Shown: positions 1 to 6,867, counted from the stretch's first letter. The stretch: 8,471 bases of DNA from Alphaproteobacteria bacterium (GCA_025996655.1 BNTO01000027.1:1-8471), one strand, 5' to 3'. Numbers and translations are program-made. The notes: a model not told the origin generated them from the sequence alone.

Positions 1-53
1 CTTTTCGCGTAATGTTCCAATACCCTCTTTCTAAAATCTGTACTGTAAGCCAA
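1..53 (-). CDS. IS630-family transposase, N-terminal fragment cut by window edge
   Basis: On the minus strand a frame opens with TTG at 53-51 and reads MAYSTDFRKRVLEHYAK before running off the window. The pattern (M-A/P-Y-S-x-D-hR-K-x-V-L) is the usual beginning of IS630/Tc1-mariner-type transposases, just before their helix-turn-helix region. The start is inferred: no ATG is in frame and TTG lies directly before the conserved Ala-Tyr-Ser. The catalytic DDE domain would lie outside the window, so whether the enzyme is intact cannot be seen. It follows the end of the surface-protein gene on the same strand, which suggests that the element inserted into that gene. Only 17 codons are visible, so the family call rests on a short motif. 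Confidence 0.55.
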   Translation of the reverse strand, partial: MAYSTDFRKRVLEHYAK

Positions 54-126
54 ATTAAAACCGTTAACAAAAATCACTAATAGGGTTTACATTTTTTTTG
101 CAAATTTTTCAAGCCGCTTAGCTATA
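1..126 (-). mobile_element. Probable left end of an IS630-family insertion sequence
   Basis: The element is inferred from the transposase start at 53 and from the abrupt change in the neighbouring surface protein: up to Phe428 it is Gly/Thr/Ser-rich, then it ends in the basic string IAKRLEKFAKKM. The change falls at the TATA at 123-126, and IS630 elements insert at TA dinucleotides. About 70 bases would then separate the element's end from its transposase start, a normal leader length for the family. The other terminal repeat is outside the window, so the exact boundary is a guess. Confidence 0.4.
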
Positions 127-1409
127 AAGGTTATGCGGCCATCCGCTCCATTAAGTCTTGTCCACGCTTGATCGCCCGTCAAAGTATAAGTCCCCGCATT
201 AGGCATGAGGAGATTGGCCTGTGTGAGGGCGCCAGCGGTGAGGGCGCCCTCGTTTACGGCAATATTTCCACTAAAAGTTGTTAAATTCCCAGAAAACGTT
301 TGCGATGCGGCTCCGTTTTTGATAATTGTCCCGTTGCCCGCCGTCGAACTTTTAATCGCCCCAGAGAACGTTCCGTCGGCCGTTCCATCCAGAGTCAACG
401 TACTGTTTTGCAAGAAATTCAGCGTTCCCGTCCCGGCCAAAGAACCTGCCGAAAATGTTCCTACGCGGCCTATATTAATGGTTGAAGTAACCGTAAGCCC
501 ACCCGAAACAAGCAAACTTCCTGTACCGCCGTCCACGGCGTTATAGCCTAAAACCAAAGGAGACGTCGCCGCGTAGCTCATATCTCCTGTGACATGAACA
601 ATTCCAACCGAAGCCGCAGTGCTCTCGTTTCCAAGAGAAAATGTTGTTCCTGTATAACTAAGACCATTCAGGAAATTTAAAGTTCCTTTCCCGGTATAGC
701 CAACAAAAACACCTCCGCTAGAGTATGCGTTGCTTCGAACCGATAAGACTCCCTCTCCGCCTCCGTATCCCAAATAAAGAGTTTGGCCAGAAGGTTCTCG
801 ACCAAAATAATTAAGATAAGAACCTTCCATCGTATTGCAATACAAGTTATCTCCCAAGCAAAGCCCTCCACTTTCCTCTAAACTTGTAATTTTCCCAGAA
901 AAAGGAGACGCCGCCGTTGCTCGGGTTGTCAGCGTATACCCTTTCAAATCCAACGTTCCAGAACCTTCTATGGCGCCAATAGCCTGATCCCCGCCTACTT
1001 CGTAGGTTCCTTTCTCGCCGATATGGACAGTACCCGCCCCAGAGACGGCGTTCACCTTTAAGTATCCTGAAGCTGAAGCATCGCCAACATGGAGTTTTGT
1101 TCCAGCGGCAAGCGCGACCGTACCCAGCGTTGAGCCAGGCTGCGTCAGGAAAGTGTGTGTGCCGGCGGAAAGAGCGAGGGTACCCAAGGCGCCGTTAAGC
1201 GTCCCCGAGAAAGTTCCCGTGGTTCCTTGTAAGGTCAATGTCACGCCCGCTTCAAGAGTCAACGTACCAGCGCCCGTTAGGCTTATGTAGGTATGATTCG
1301 TGGATAGCGTCGTTGTCCCCACATTTAAAGTACTCTCCCCAGACGAAGGCACGACCCCAGTCCACATTCCAAAGAAAAGAAGGCCTATAGCCCATGTTCG
1401 AAGCGACAT
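87..1409 (-). CDS. Autotransporter-type beta-strand repeat surface protein, probably C-terminally truncated
   Basis: 440 residues. Residues 1-25 resemble a Sec signal peptide (Arg4, hydrophobic AIGLLFFGMW core, then VVPSSGES). The rest is Gly/Thr/Ser/Leu-rich with recurring short strands of the type GxGTLxhxxxxThT, for example around 45-75, 150-165, 225-255 and 315-400. The stretch TFSGNLTTFSGNIAVNEG near 370-390 resembles the autotransporter-associated beta-strand repeat, which builds a secreted beta-helix passenger. No C-terminal beta-barrel translocator is present, and the last 12 residues are abruptly Lys/Arg-rich, so I infer that an insertion cut the gene. ATG at 1409 is chosen because it starts the signal peptide and is preceded by GAAGGG (1413-1418) 3 bases upstream. 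As it stands it might be exported but not anchored. It could alternatively be an intact small secreted repeat protein. Confidence 0.6.
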   Translation of the reverse strand: MSLRTWAIGLLFFGMWTGVVPSSGESTLNVGTTTLSTNHTYISLTGAGTLTLEAGVTLTLQGTTGTFSGTLNGALGTLALSAGTHTFLTQPGSTLGTVALAAGTKLHVGDASASGYLKVNAVSGAGTVHIGEKGTYEVGGDQAIGAIEGSGTLDLKGYTLTTRATAASPFSGKITSLEESGGLCLGDNLYCNTMEGSYLNYFGREPSGQTLYLGYGGGEGVLSVRSNAYSSGGVFVGYTGKGTLNFLNGLSYTGTTFSLGNESTAASVGIVHVTGDMSYAATSPLVLGYNAVDGGTGSLLVSGGLTVTSTINIGRVGTFSAGSLAGTGTLNFLQNSTLTLDGTADGTFSGAIKSSTAGNGTIIKNGAASQTFSGNLTTFSGNIAVNEGALTAGALTQANLLMPNAGTYTLTGDQAWTRLNGADGRITFIAKRLEKFAKKM

Positions 1410-1432
1410 CGTCCCTTCTCGTTTTCCATTTA

Positions 1433-1447
1433 TACTATTTTATAGTA
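1433..1447. promoter_or_regulatory. Palindrome in the probable promoter of the beta-repeat protein gene
   Basis: TACTAT-TTT-ATAGTA is a perfect 6-bp inverted repeat with a 3-base centre, 24 bases upstream of the ATG at 1409. On the minus strand it reads TACTATAAAATAGTA and contains a TATAAA -10-like hexamer. No convincing -35 is visible in this AT-rich stretch. It may be an operator overlapping the -10, or a chance A/T symmetry. Confidence 0.35.
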
Positions 1448-1512
1448 AGAAAATTAAGTAAAGAAAATGATAATTCTTAATTAGTTTGTTCTTGTTTCTT
1501 AAGAAGAAAAAA

Positions 1513-1653
1513 TTTATAAATACCTATAACTTCGGAAAAAGCTTGAAAGGTCTAAAAAAATTGCCTCCCGTAGAATTACTTTCTAAAAAGATGGAGAAAG
1601 AGCCGAAGGAGTTAATTTATTCACTATATCCCGTTGATGCAGGACTTAACAAT
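1513..1653 (+). pseudogene. IS481-family transposase C-terminal remnant, copy 1
   Basis: The frame reads FINTYNFGKSLKGLKKLPP, then VELLSKKMEKEPKE, then LIYSLYPVDAGLNN. This follows the known end of IS481-type transposases: (F)xxxYNFxxRLKxLKGLTPYEhhxKxWxKEPxRFhxxPxHxhxGLNx. The usual TPYE is PPVE here. Only about 47 C-terminal residues remain; the DDE catalytic domain is gone, and a stop (1471-1473) closes the frame upstream. A TTG at 1486 could open a 67-codon frame to 1689, but I do not regard this as a functional gene because no ribosome site is seen. The reading continues 11 codons past the family's normal end after Asn-Asn. A diverged homologous copy lies inverted at 8232-8342, and the two align without gaps at 73 of 111 bases by hand count. 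Confidence 0.65.
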
Positions 1654-1691
1654 CTCCTATTTTTAGCATATTTATTCTTTCCTTCTTAAGC

Positions 1692-1697
1692 TATAAT
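1692..1697 (+). promoter_or_regulatory. Candidate -10 box for ftsY
   Basis: A consensus TATAAT lies 72 bases before the ftsY GTG. The -35 is weak: TATTTA at 1669-1674 gives a 17-base spacer. That hexamer falls at or just past the outer edge of the IS481 remnant, so the promoter may have been partly built on insertion-sequence DNA. Confidence 0.4.
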
Positions 1698-1723
1698 GAA
1701 CGAGGAAAAACATTTCAAAAAAA

Positions 1724-1739
1724 GAGTTTATGCAAACTC
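1724..1739 (+). promoter_or_regulatory. Inverted repeat in the ftsY leader
   Basis: GAGTTT-ATGC-AAACTC is a perfect 6-bp inverted repeat with a 4-base loop. It lies between the candidate -10 box and the ribosome site, so it could be a leader hairpin or a repressor operator. It is not followed by a T-run, so it is not a terminator. Confidence 0.35.
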
Positions 1740-1757
1740 CTATCTTACATAGAACGC

Positions 1758-1764
1758 AAGGAGG
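1758..1764 (+). promoter_or_regulatory. Ribosome binding site of ftsY
   Basis: A perfect AAGGAGG ends 5 bases before the GTG at 1770. It decides the start of ftsY, and it stands out because aspS and typA in this window have no comparable site. Confidence 0.8.
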
Positions 1765-1769
1765 CCCCA

Positions 1770-2711
1770 GTGTCATGGCTTGATAAAGTTCGAACAGGGC
1801 TCAAAAAATCAACTCAAATCATTGGGGACGGTTTAAAAAAAGTTCTTGCAGGGAAAACGGCCGGAAAACTCACAGACGCTCAGCTAGAAGAAATAGGCGA
1901 TATTCTGCTGCAGGGCGATGTGGGCGTAGAAACAACGCTTGAACTTTTGGAATCGTTACGCGGTCCAGTTTTTGAATCTCAGCAGGCCGTGTTGTCTCAT
2001 CTCGAAAATCAGATTGAGGAGATTCTCCAGCCCTTTTCCAATCCTTTTTCGCTGGCGCCTTGCGTGGAAACGGCGACGTGTCCTCTTCAGGTTGTGCTGA
2101 TGGCCGGTGTCAATGGAAGTGGAAAAACGACGTCTATCGCCAAATTAACGCATCTTTGCTACGAGCAAGGGGCGCAAAAAATCGAATGGGTCGCGTGTGA
2201 TACGTTCCGCGCTGCTGCGGTCGAACAGTTGCGCGAATGGGCCGCGCACCTCCATGTTCCCGTTTATGACACGTATCCTGGGCAGGGCGAAAAGGCCCAT
2301 CCGGCGTCGCTTGCTTTTTACGCCTTGGAACAAGCGCAGAAAAAAGGGACCGAGGTTTTGTTTGTTGATACGGCGGGGCGCTTGCAAAATAATGATCTTC
2401 TCATGAATGAACTCGCCAAAATTGTGCGCATTTTGAAAAAGTGGGAGACAGCCGCTGTTTTCCAAAATATCTTGGTTTTGGATGGCACAACGGGGCAAAA
2501 TGTTCTCTCTCAAGTGGAGCATTTTCAAAAAATTGTTCCGTTAACGGGCCTCATCGTTACAAAGCTGGACGGGACGGCGAAGGCCGGTTTTCTTATTCAT
2601 TTGTGCAAAAAAACGAAACTTTCCCTGGTGGCCGTGGGTGTTGGAGAAAAAGTGGAAGATATGAACGCTTTTGATCCCAAAACTTTCGCGCAAGCTCTTT
2701 TGGGAATGTAA
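1770..2711 (+). CDS. ftsY: Signal recognition particle receptor FtsY
   Basis: SRP-family GTPase that docks SRP-ribosome complexes at the inner membrane for co-translational insertion. 313 residues. Residues 1-90 form the helical N domain with an amphipathic start (SWLDKVRTGLKKSTQ) that probably contacts membrane. The G domain shows GVNGSGKTTSIAK (113-125, P-loop), DTFRAAAVEQL (144-154), DTAGR (200-204), TTGQ (240-243), TKLDGTAKAG (264-273) and the closing GVGEKVEDMNAF (290-301). It lacks the long acidic A domain of E. coli FtsY (497 residues), as is common in alphaproteobacteria. The family's GADPAAVAxDA segment is here KAHPASLAFYA (175-185), a notable deviation, and TAKGG is TAKAG. The start is GTG at 1770. 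It converges on aspS with only 24 bases between the stop codons and no hairpin/T-run terminator there. The FtsY call rather than Ffh is clear: there is no M domain, and the closing loop and N-terminus are of FtsY type. Confidence 0.95.
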   Translation: MSWLDKVRTGLKKSTQIIGDGLKKVLAGKTAGKLTDAQLEEIGDILLQGDVGVETTLELLESLRGPVFESQQAVLSHLENQIEEILQPFSNPFSLAPCVETATCPLQVVLMAGVNGSGKTTSIAKLTHLCYEQGAQKIEWVACDTFRAAAVEQLREWAAHLHVPVYDTYPGQGEKAHPASLAFYALEQAQKKGTEVLFVDTAGRLQNNDLLMNELAKIVRILKKWETAAVFQNILVLDGTTGQNVLSQVEHFQKIVPLTGLIVTKLDGTAKAGFLIHLCKKTKLSLVAVGVGEKVEDMNAFDPKTFAQALLGM

Positions 2712-2735
2712 AACCCATTTTTTACCGCGTTTACC

Positions 2736-4547
2736 TTACGTTTTTGAAGCGGATTTTCTCAGCTGAATATGCAGTTCGCGCAGCTGCTGCTCCGTCACCT
2801 CGGAAGGCGCCTTCATCATCAAATCTTGGGCCTGCTGATTAAACGGAAAGGCAATAACCTCACGAATATTAGGCTCATTCGCCAAAAGCATGACCATACG
2901 GTCGATACCCGGCGCGCAGCCGCCATGAGGAGGCGCACCAAATTTGAAAGCGTTCAGCATACCCGAAAATTTTTCGTCTACCATGGAACGGCTGTACCCA
3001 GCGATTTCGAAGGCCGTATAAAGCGTTTCAGGCTCATGATTACGCAGGGCTCCGCTCGACAATTCAATGCCATTACAGACAATATCGTACTGATAGGCCT
3101 TAATATCCAAAGGCGGTTGCGTGAGGAGAGCAGCTAAGCCTCCTTGCGGCATGGAAAAAGGATTATGGCTAAACTGGATCGCGCCTGTTTGCTCGTCTTT
3201 TTCGTACATGGGGAAATCGGTGATCCAACACAATTCAAAACGATCGGCCTTTATTAAATCCAGCGTAAGCGCCAATTTTGTACGCGTCAGGCCCGCATTT
3301 TTCGTGGTTTTGATCGGACTAGCATCCGCAATGAAAAAGACAGCATCTCTCCCCTGCGTTCCTGCTTGTTGGTACAAATCCTGAAGGGCCGCTTCGTCCA
3401 AAAACTTAGCAAGAGGTCCTTTCGACGCGTCGGCTTCGCGGACAATGTAGCCCAAGCCCGGCATCCCAATCTCCTGCGCCCAAGCGCCCATTTTATCAAA
3501 GAAACTGCGGGGTTGCGCGCTCGCCCCAGGAACCGTTATGGCGCGCACAACGCCTCCTTTTTGGACAACTTGAGCAAAGGCCGAAAAGGCACTCTTACGG
3601 AAAACGTCGGAAACGTCAGAAATAATCAAAGGATTGCGCAAGTCCGGCTTGTCGCTTCCGTATTTTAACATGGCCTCTTGAAAGGGAATGCGGCGGAAAG
3701 GCGCAACCGAAACAGTCTTCCCTCCTGAAAATTCTTCAAAAACGCCTTGCAAAACAGGCTCACAGGCGGCGAAAATATCGTCTTGTGACACAAAAGACAT
3801 CTCAAGGTCGAGCTGGTAAAACTCGCCGGGGGAACGGTCCGCGCGGGCATCCTCGTCGCGAAAACACGGCGCAATTTGGAAATATTTGTCAAACCCGGCG
3901 ACCATGAGCAATTGCTTAAATTGCTGCGGGGCCTGAGGCAAGGCATAAAATTTCCCAGGATTCAGGCGACTTGGAACGAGAAAGTCGCGCGCGCCCTCGG
4001 GCGAAGACGCTGTCAAAATGGGAGTTTGAATTTCCAAAAAACCCTGCGCGATCATGCGGCGACGCAAAGACGCAATAATCTGCGAGCGCAAAAGAATATT
4101 TTTGTGAATCGCCTCGCGCCTTAAATCCAAAAAACGATACGTGAGGCGAAGTTCCTCGGAACAGTCCGTTTCTTGATTTATGGGAAAAGGAAGCGGGGCG
4201 GCTTTTGCGAGGATTTTCATTTTTTTGACGGAAATTTCAATGGCGCCTGTCGCGAGATGCGGGTTGAATGTTTCTTGGGAGCGCAAAACAACGTCCCCCT
4301 CGATCTGGATAATGTCTTCAGATCCCAGGGTTTCTGCCACCGCAAAGTCAGCGCTTTCCGGTACAAAAACACATTGCGTTATGCCAAAATGATCGCGCAA
4401 ATCAACAAAGATAAGTTGGCCGTGATCCCTTTTGCGATGGACCCAACCGACGAGAGTGACCGATTCTCCTTGGTGGACCTCGGTTAACTCAGAGCACGTA
4501 TGCGTCCTATAAGAAGTCTTTGTGAGAGGGGTGGTTTGAGGAGCCAT
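2736..4547 (-). CDS. aspS: Aspartyl-tRNA synthetase, bacterial type, probably non-discriminating
   Basis: Class II cytoplasmic synthetase charging tRNAAsp, full length at 603 residues. In order: OB-fold anticodon-binding domain (about 13-115, [19 protein letters not shown] at 34-52), motif 1 region (139-178), the [14 protein letters not shown] loop (181-194), motif 2 [19 protein letters not shown] (229-247), the bacterial GAD insertion (about 290-430), and HNPFSMP (461-467), [12 protein letters not shown] (493-504) and motif 3 GGCAPGIDR (542-550). His42, in RKRDHG, sits where discriminating E. coli AspRS has Leu (RRRDLG). Known non-discriminating enzymes carry His there, so I infer that this one also makes Asp-tRNAAsn for GatCAB. 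The ATG at 4547 gives about 10 residues beyond the usual alphaproteobacterial start and has no Shine-Dalgarno (poly-A then GACG precede it). An ATG at 4567 is out of frame. No terminator is visible before the convergent ftsY. Confidence 0.95.
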   Translation of the reverse strand: MAPQTTPLTKTSYRTHTCSELTEVHQGESVTLVGWVHRKRDHGQLIFVDLRDHFGITQCVFVPESADFAVAETLGSEDIIQIEGDVVLRSQETFNPHLATGAIEISVKKMKILAKAAPLPFPINQETDCSEELRLTYRFLDLRREAIHKNILLRSQIIASLRRRMIAQGFLEIQTPILTASSPEGARDFLVPSRLNPGKFYALPQAPQQFKQLLMVAGFDKYFQIAPCFRDEDARADRSPGEFYQLDLEMSFVSQDDIFAACEPVLQGVFEEFSGGKTVSVAPFRRIPFQEAMLKYGSDKPDLRNPLIISDVSDVFRKSAFSAFAQVVQKGGVVRAITVPGASAQPRSFFDKMGAWAQEIGMPGLGYIVREADASKGPLAKFLDEAALQDLYQQAGTQGRDAVFFIADASPIKTTKNAGLTRTKLALTLDLIKADRFELCWITDFPMYEKDEQTGAIQFSHNPFSMPQGGLAALLTQPPLDIKAYQYDIVCNGIELSSGALRNHEPETLYTAFEIAGYSRSMVDEKFSGMLNAFKFGAPPHGGCAPGIDRMVMLLANEPNIREVIAFPFNQQAQDLMMKAPSEVTEQQLRELHIQLRKSASKT

Positions 4548-4577
4548 CGTCTTTTTTTTAAAGGCATCTACGCAATG

Positions 4578-4586
4578 ACTATAGCA
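4578..4586 (-). promoter_or_regulatory. Candidate extended -10 promoter of aspS
   Basis: The minus strand reads TGC-TATAGT, an extended -10 with one mismatch to TATAAT, about 30 bases upstream of the aspS ATG. No good -35 stands 16-18 bases further up, which is tolerated when TGn is present. It would give a leader of roughly 25 bases. Confidence 0.4.
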
Positions 4587-4616
4587 AGAAAAGGGGCGGA
4601 AAGGCGAGATGAGTGA

Positions 4617-4632
4617 CTCTTTTTTAAAAGAG
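4617..4632. repeat. Short perfect palindrome upstream of aspS
   Basis: CTCTTTT-TT-AAAAGAG is a perfect 7-bp inverted repeat with a 2-base centre, some 70 bases upstream of the aspS ATG and inside the small broken ORF. A binding site for a dimeric regulator is possible, but A/T richness makes chance symmetry plausible too. Confidence 0.3.
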
Positions 4633-4656
4633 AAATCCGAAAAAGAGCTACACTCA

Positions 4657-4732
4657 TTCTACTAAAGATTCGGGATTCTTAGGTAGAGTGGGCTATATTC
4701 TACGTAAAAATCAACAGGAATCTTTAGTAGAA
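4657..4732. repeat. 76-bp element with 15-bp perfect inverted terminal repeats
   Basis: TTCTACTAAAGATTC (4657-4671) is exactly complementary to GAATCTTTAGTAGAA (4718-4732). Nested inside is GTAGA (4683-4687) paired with TCTAC (4699-4703) around an 11-base loop, so the whole can fold as a long stem topped by a second hairpin. It lies 3' of typA and 5' of aspS on their strand. It could be a small non-autonomous (MITE-like) element, a palindromic repeat of the kind scattered in Rickettsiales genomes, or a structured element in the typA 3' end. No clear target duplication flanks it, and no T-run follows directly, so it is not a standard terminator. Confidence 0.55.
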
Positions 4733-4819
4733 AAGGTTACGAAAGAAGAATTAAGATCTTTCTTCAAGAACGTCGAACCAGATTGATTTTTATTGGCTAA
4801 GGAACGTTCCCTCCCAACT

Positions 4820-6646
4820 TCACTCCTCCACGCGCGAAGCCTTTTTCCTTTCATTAGGATCCAAATAGGCTTTACGCAAGCGGATGGTTTTCGGTGTCAC
4901 CTCTACGCGCTCATCATCTTCAATATAGGTAAGCGCTTGTTCCAACGTCATAAGGCGCGCAGGTCGTAGCCGCACGGCCTCATCTTTCCCGGACGCGCGC
5001 ATGTTGCTGAGCTGCTTAGCTTTCAGAGGATTGACGCATAAATCATTAGGCCGCGTGTGCTCGCCAACAATCATTCCCTCATAAACTTTATCCCCCGCCG
5101 TAATAAATAAATCCCCCCGTGGCTCGAGGTTAAAGAGTCCATAAGCCACAGCGTCGCCCGTATCGGTGGAAATTAAAACGCCATTACGCCGCCGTTCCAT
5201 AGCGCCTGTGCTAGGGCGATAATCGCAAAAAGTATGATTTAAAATGCCCGTTCCGCGCGTTTCGGTGAGGAATTGATTGTTATAGCCCACGAGGCCGCGC
5301 GACGGTCCTACAAACGTGAGGCGCGTGCGGCCCTTGCCACACGGACGCATATCCGTCATTTCTGCTTTACGATAACTTAAAGACTCGACAACCGTCCCCG
5401 AATAATCATCATCCACATCCACATAAATTTCTTCAAAAGGCTCTAATTTGGCGCCCGTCTTTTCGTCCGTTTTGTACAAAACTTTGGGGCGGCTGATCGA
5501 CATTTCAAACCCTTCCCGGCGCATGGTTTCAATGAGAACGCCCAGTTGCAATTCTCCGCGCCCCGCAACAACCAAACTGTCTTTGCGTTCTGACATGGTC
5601 ACGGCTATGGCGATGTTGCCCTCGGCTTCACGCATGAGGCGATCATAAATCATGCGGAACGTCACTTTCCTGCCTTCGCGTCCGGCAAGAGGCGAATCAT
5701 TCGCCGAAAGAGTAATGGCCAGTTTGGGTGGGTCGACGGGTTCCGCTGGGATGACAACGACTTCGGCAGGATCGCAAAGAGTGTCGGAAACGGTGGCCTT
5801 TTCAAGGCCCGCGATGGCCACGATATCGCCCGCTTCGGCCAATTCGGTAGGGATGCGCTCAATTCCGCGGAAGGCCAACAATTTGGCGATGCGCCCTGTT
5901 TCAACAACGTCGCCCTGTTGATTGCAAACATGGACAAACATGTTGGGCGTCATTTTCCCTGTCGCAATGCGTCCCGTCAAAACGCGGCCCAGATACGCAT
6001 CATATTCGCGCGTTGTCACAAGCATCGAAAGCGGTTTCGCCAAAGCCTCTTCGCTGTAAGCTTCCGGAACATGTTTCAGAATTTCTTCAAAAAGAGGCGT
6101 TAAATCCTTTTTTTCTTCGGACAAATCATGGACTGCCCAGCCGTTGCGTCCCGAAGCGTAAAGGATGGGAAAATCAAGTTGCTCGTCGGTTGCGTCCAGA
6201 GAAACAAACAAATCAAAAACTTCATTCAAAACCTCTTGATGTCGTTCATCGGCGCGATCAATTTTGTTAATAACAACAATGGGTTTCAGGCCTAAGCGCA
6301 GCGCCTTCATGAGGACAAATTTTGTTTGGGGCAGCGGGCCCTCGGCGGCGTCAATAAGCAAAATTGCACCATCGACCATGTTGAGAATGCGTTCGACTTC
6401 GCCGCCAAAATCGGCATGACCCGGGGTGTCGACAACATTAACGCGCGTCTCTTTCCACTGAAAAGACGTACACTTCGCTAAGATCGTAATGCCGCGCTCC
6501 CGTTCGAGATCGTTCGAGTCCATGACGCGCTCGGCCACATTTTGATTCGAACGAAATGTTCCACTTTGAGCCAAAATCGCATCAATAAGGGTTGTTTTTC
6601 CGTGGTCAACGTGGGCAACAATAGCAATATTGCGAAGAGAAAGCAT
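4820..6646 (-). CDS. typA: Ribosome-associated GTPase TypA/BipA
   Basis: Translational GTPase of the EF-G/LepA superfamily, which binds 70S ribosomes and supports 50S assembly and growth under stress or cold. 608 residues, the usual length. G1 is AHVDHGKT (11-18), G2 RGITI (51-55), G3 DTPGH (73-77), G4 NKID (127-130) and the G5 region SGRNG (165-169). Domains II, III and V and the TypA-specific C-terminal domain follow, with conserved [20 protein letters not shown] near 363-382, [16 protein letters not shown] and the [21 protein letters not shown] end. The ATG at 6646 matches the family's [17 protein letters not shown] opening. The 30 bases before it are U-rich (CTTCTTTTT then ATG) with no Shine-Dalgarno. 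It has its own strong promoter and does not depend on lspA read-through. Confidence 0.96.
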   Translation of the reverse strand: MLSLRNIAIVAHVDHGKTTLIDAILAQSGTFRSNQNVAERVMDSNDLERERGITILAKCTSFQWKETRVNVVDTPGHADFGGEVERILNMVDGAILLIDAAEGPLPQTKFVLMKALRLGLKPIVVINKIDRADERHQEVLNEVFDLFVSLDATDEQLDFPILYASGRNGWAVHDLSEEKKDLTPLFEEILKHVPEAYSEEALAKPLSMLVTTREYDAYLGRVLTGRIATGKMTPNMFVHVCNQQGDVVETGRIAKLLAFRGIERIPTELAEAGDIVAIAGLEKATVSDTLCDPAEVVVIPAEPVDPPKLAITLSANDSPLAGREGRKVTFRMIYDRLMREAEGNIAIAVTMSERKDSLVVAGRGELQLGVLIETMRREGFEMSISRPKVLYKTDEKTGAKLEPFEEIYVDVDDDYSGTVVESLSYRKAEMTDMRPCGKGRTRLTFVGPSRGLVGYNNQFLTETRGTGILNHTFCDYRPSTGAMERRRNGVLISTDTGDAVAYGLFNLEPRGDLFITAGDKVYEGMIVGEHTRPNDLCVNPLKAKQLSNMRASGKDEAVRLRPARLMTLEQALTYIEDDERVEVTPKTIRLRKAYLDPNERKKASRVEE

Positions 6647-6684
6647 AAAAAGAAGAAAAATTAAAAGATAGGATCTAATTTTTT

Positions 6685-6714
6685 ATTATAACTCAAAAAA
6701 AACTTCTTTTTCAA
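6685..6714 (-). promoter_or_regulatory. Sigma70-type promoter of typA
   Basis: On the minus strand TTGAAA (6709-6714), an 18-base spacer and a consensus TATAAT (6685-6690) lie just upstream of typA, giving a leader of about 30 bases. The spacer contains a run of eight T (6695-6702 on the complementary strand as A), so slippage could change its length. Confidence 0.75.
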
Positions 6715-6747
6715 CATAGCCCTGTTTTTTCTGCGCCAGCCCTTTGG

Positions 6748-6777
6748 GGTTAAGACAACTTAAGAATGCCCTTAACC
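6748..6777. repeat. Inverted repeat between lspA and typA
   Basis: GGTTAAG (6748-6754) and CTTAACC (6771-6777) are a perfect 7-bp inverted repeat with a 16-base loop, itself containing the palindrome CTTAAG. It sits between the lspA stop and the typA promoter. No T-run follows on the minus strand, so terminator function is doubtful; an upstream regulatory site is possible. Confidence 0.25.
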
Positions 6778-6867
6778 TAAAGACTCTTGGGCAATCTTGC
6801 ATCTTTTCCTGACGAAGCAACGAAGCGTAGAATTTTTCTTAAGATTCAGCGGCCTCTCCTTTGCTCC

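Larger units (their letters stand above)
4609..4786 (+). pseudogene. Small frame-broken ORF of unknown function
   Basis: From ATG 4609 (weak AAGG at 4601-4604) the frame reads [18 protein letters not shown] and stops at TAA 4663-4665. Skipping one base there enters a frame reading KDSGFLGRVGYIL, then RKNQQESLVEKVTKEELR, then SFFKNVEPD, ending at TGA 4784-4786. Joined, they make about 58 residues: charged, Lys/Glu-rich and protein-like throughout. I do not recognise the family. It lies antiparallel to aspS and typA in their 272-base gap. The break coincides with the left arm of the 15-bp inverted repeat. It could be a frameshift pseudogene, the remnant of a larger inserted gene, a +1 recoding site, or a chance open stretch. 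Confidence 0.35.

Noticed and set aside
205..546. 113-codon plus-strand open frame
   Set aside because: Antisense shadow of the repeat-rich surface protein; its composition follows the complementary Gly/Thr codons and no ribosome site is seen.
2145..2528. 127-codon minus-strand open frame
   Set aside because: Antisense to the FtsY GTPase domain, which is clearly the coding strand.
2709..2740. Bidirectional terminator between convergent ftsY and aspS
   Set aside because: Only a TTTACC direct repeat and A/T runs are present; no stem can be formed.
2769..3137. 122-codon plus-strand open frame
   Set aside because: Lies wholly antisense to the well-conserved C-terminal half of AspRS and has no family features.
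4801..4810. Perfect palindrome GGAACGTTCC just 3' of typA as a terminator
   Set aside because: No loop and no T-run follows on the minus strand, so it cannot act as an intrinsic terminator; 10 bp can be chance.
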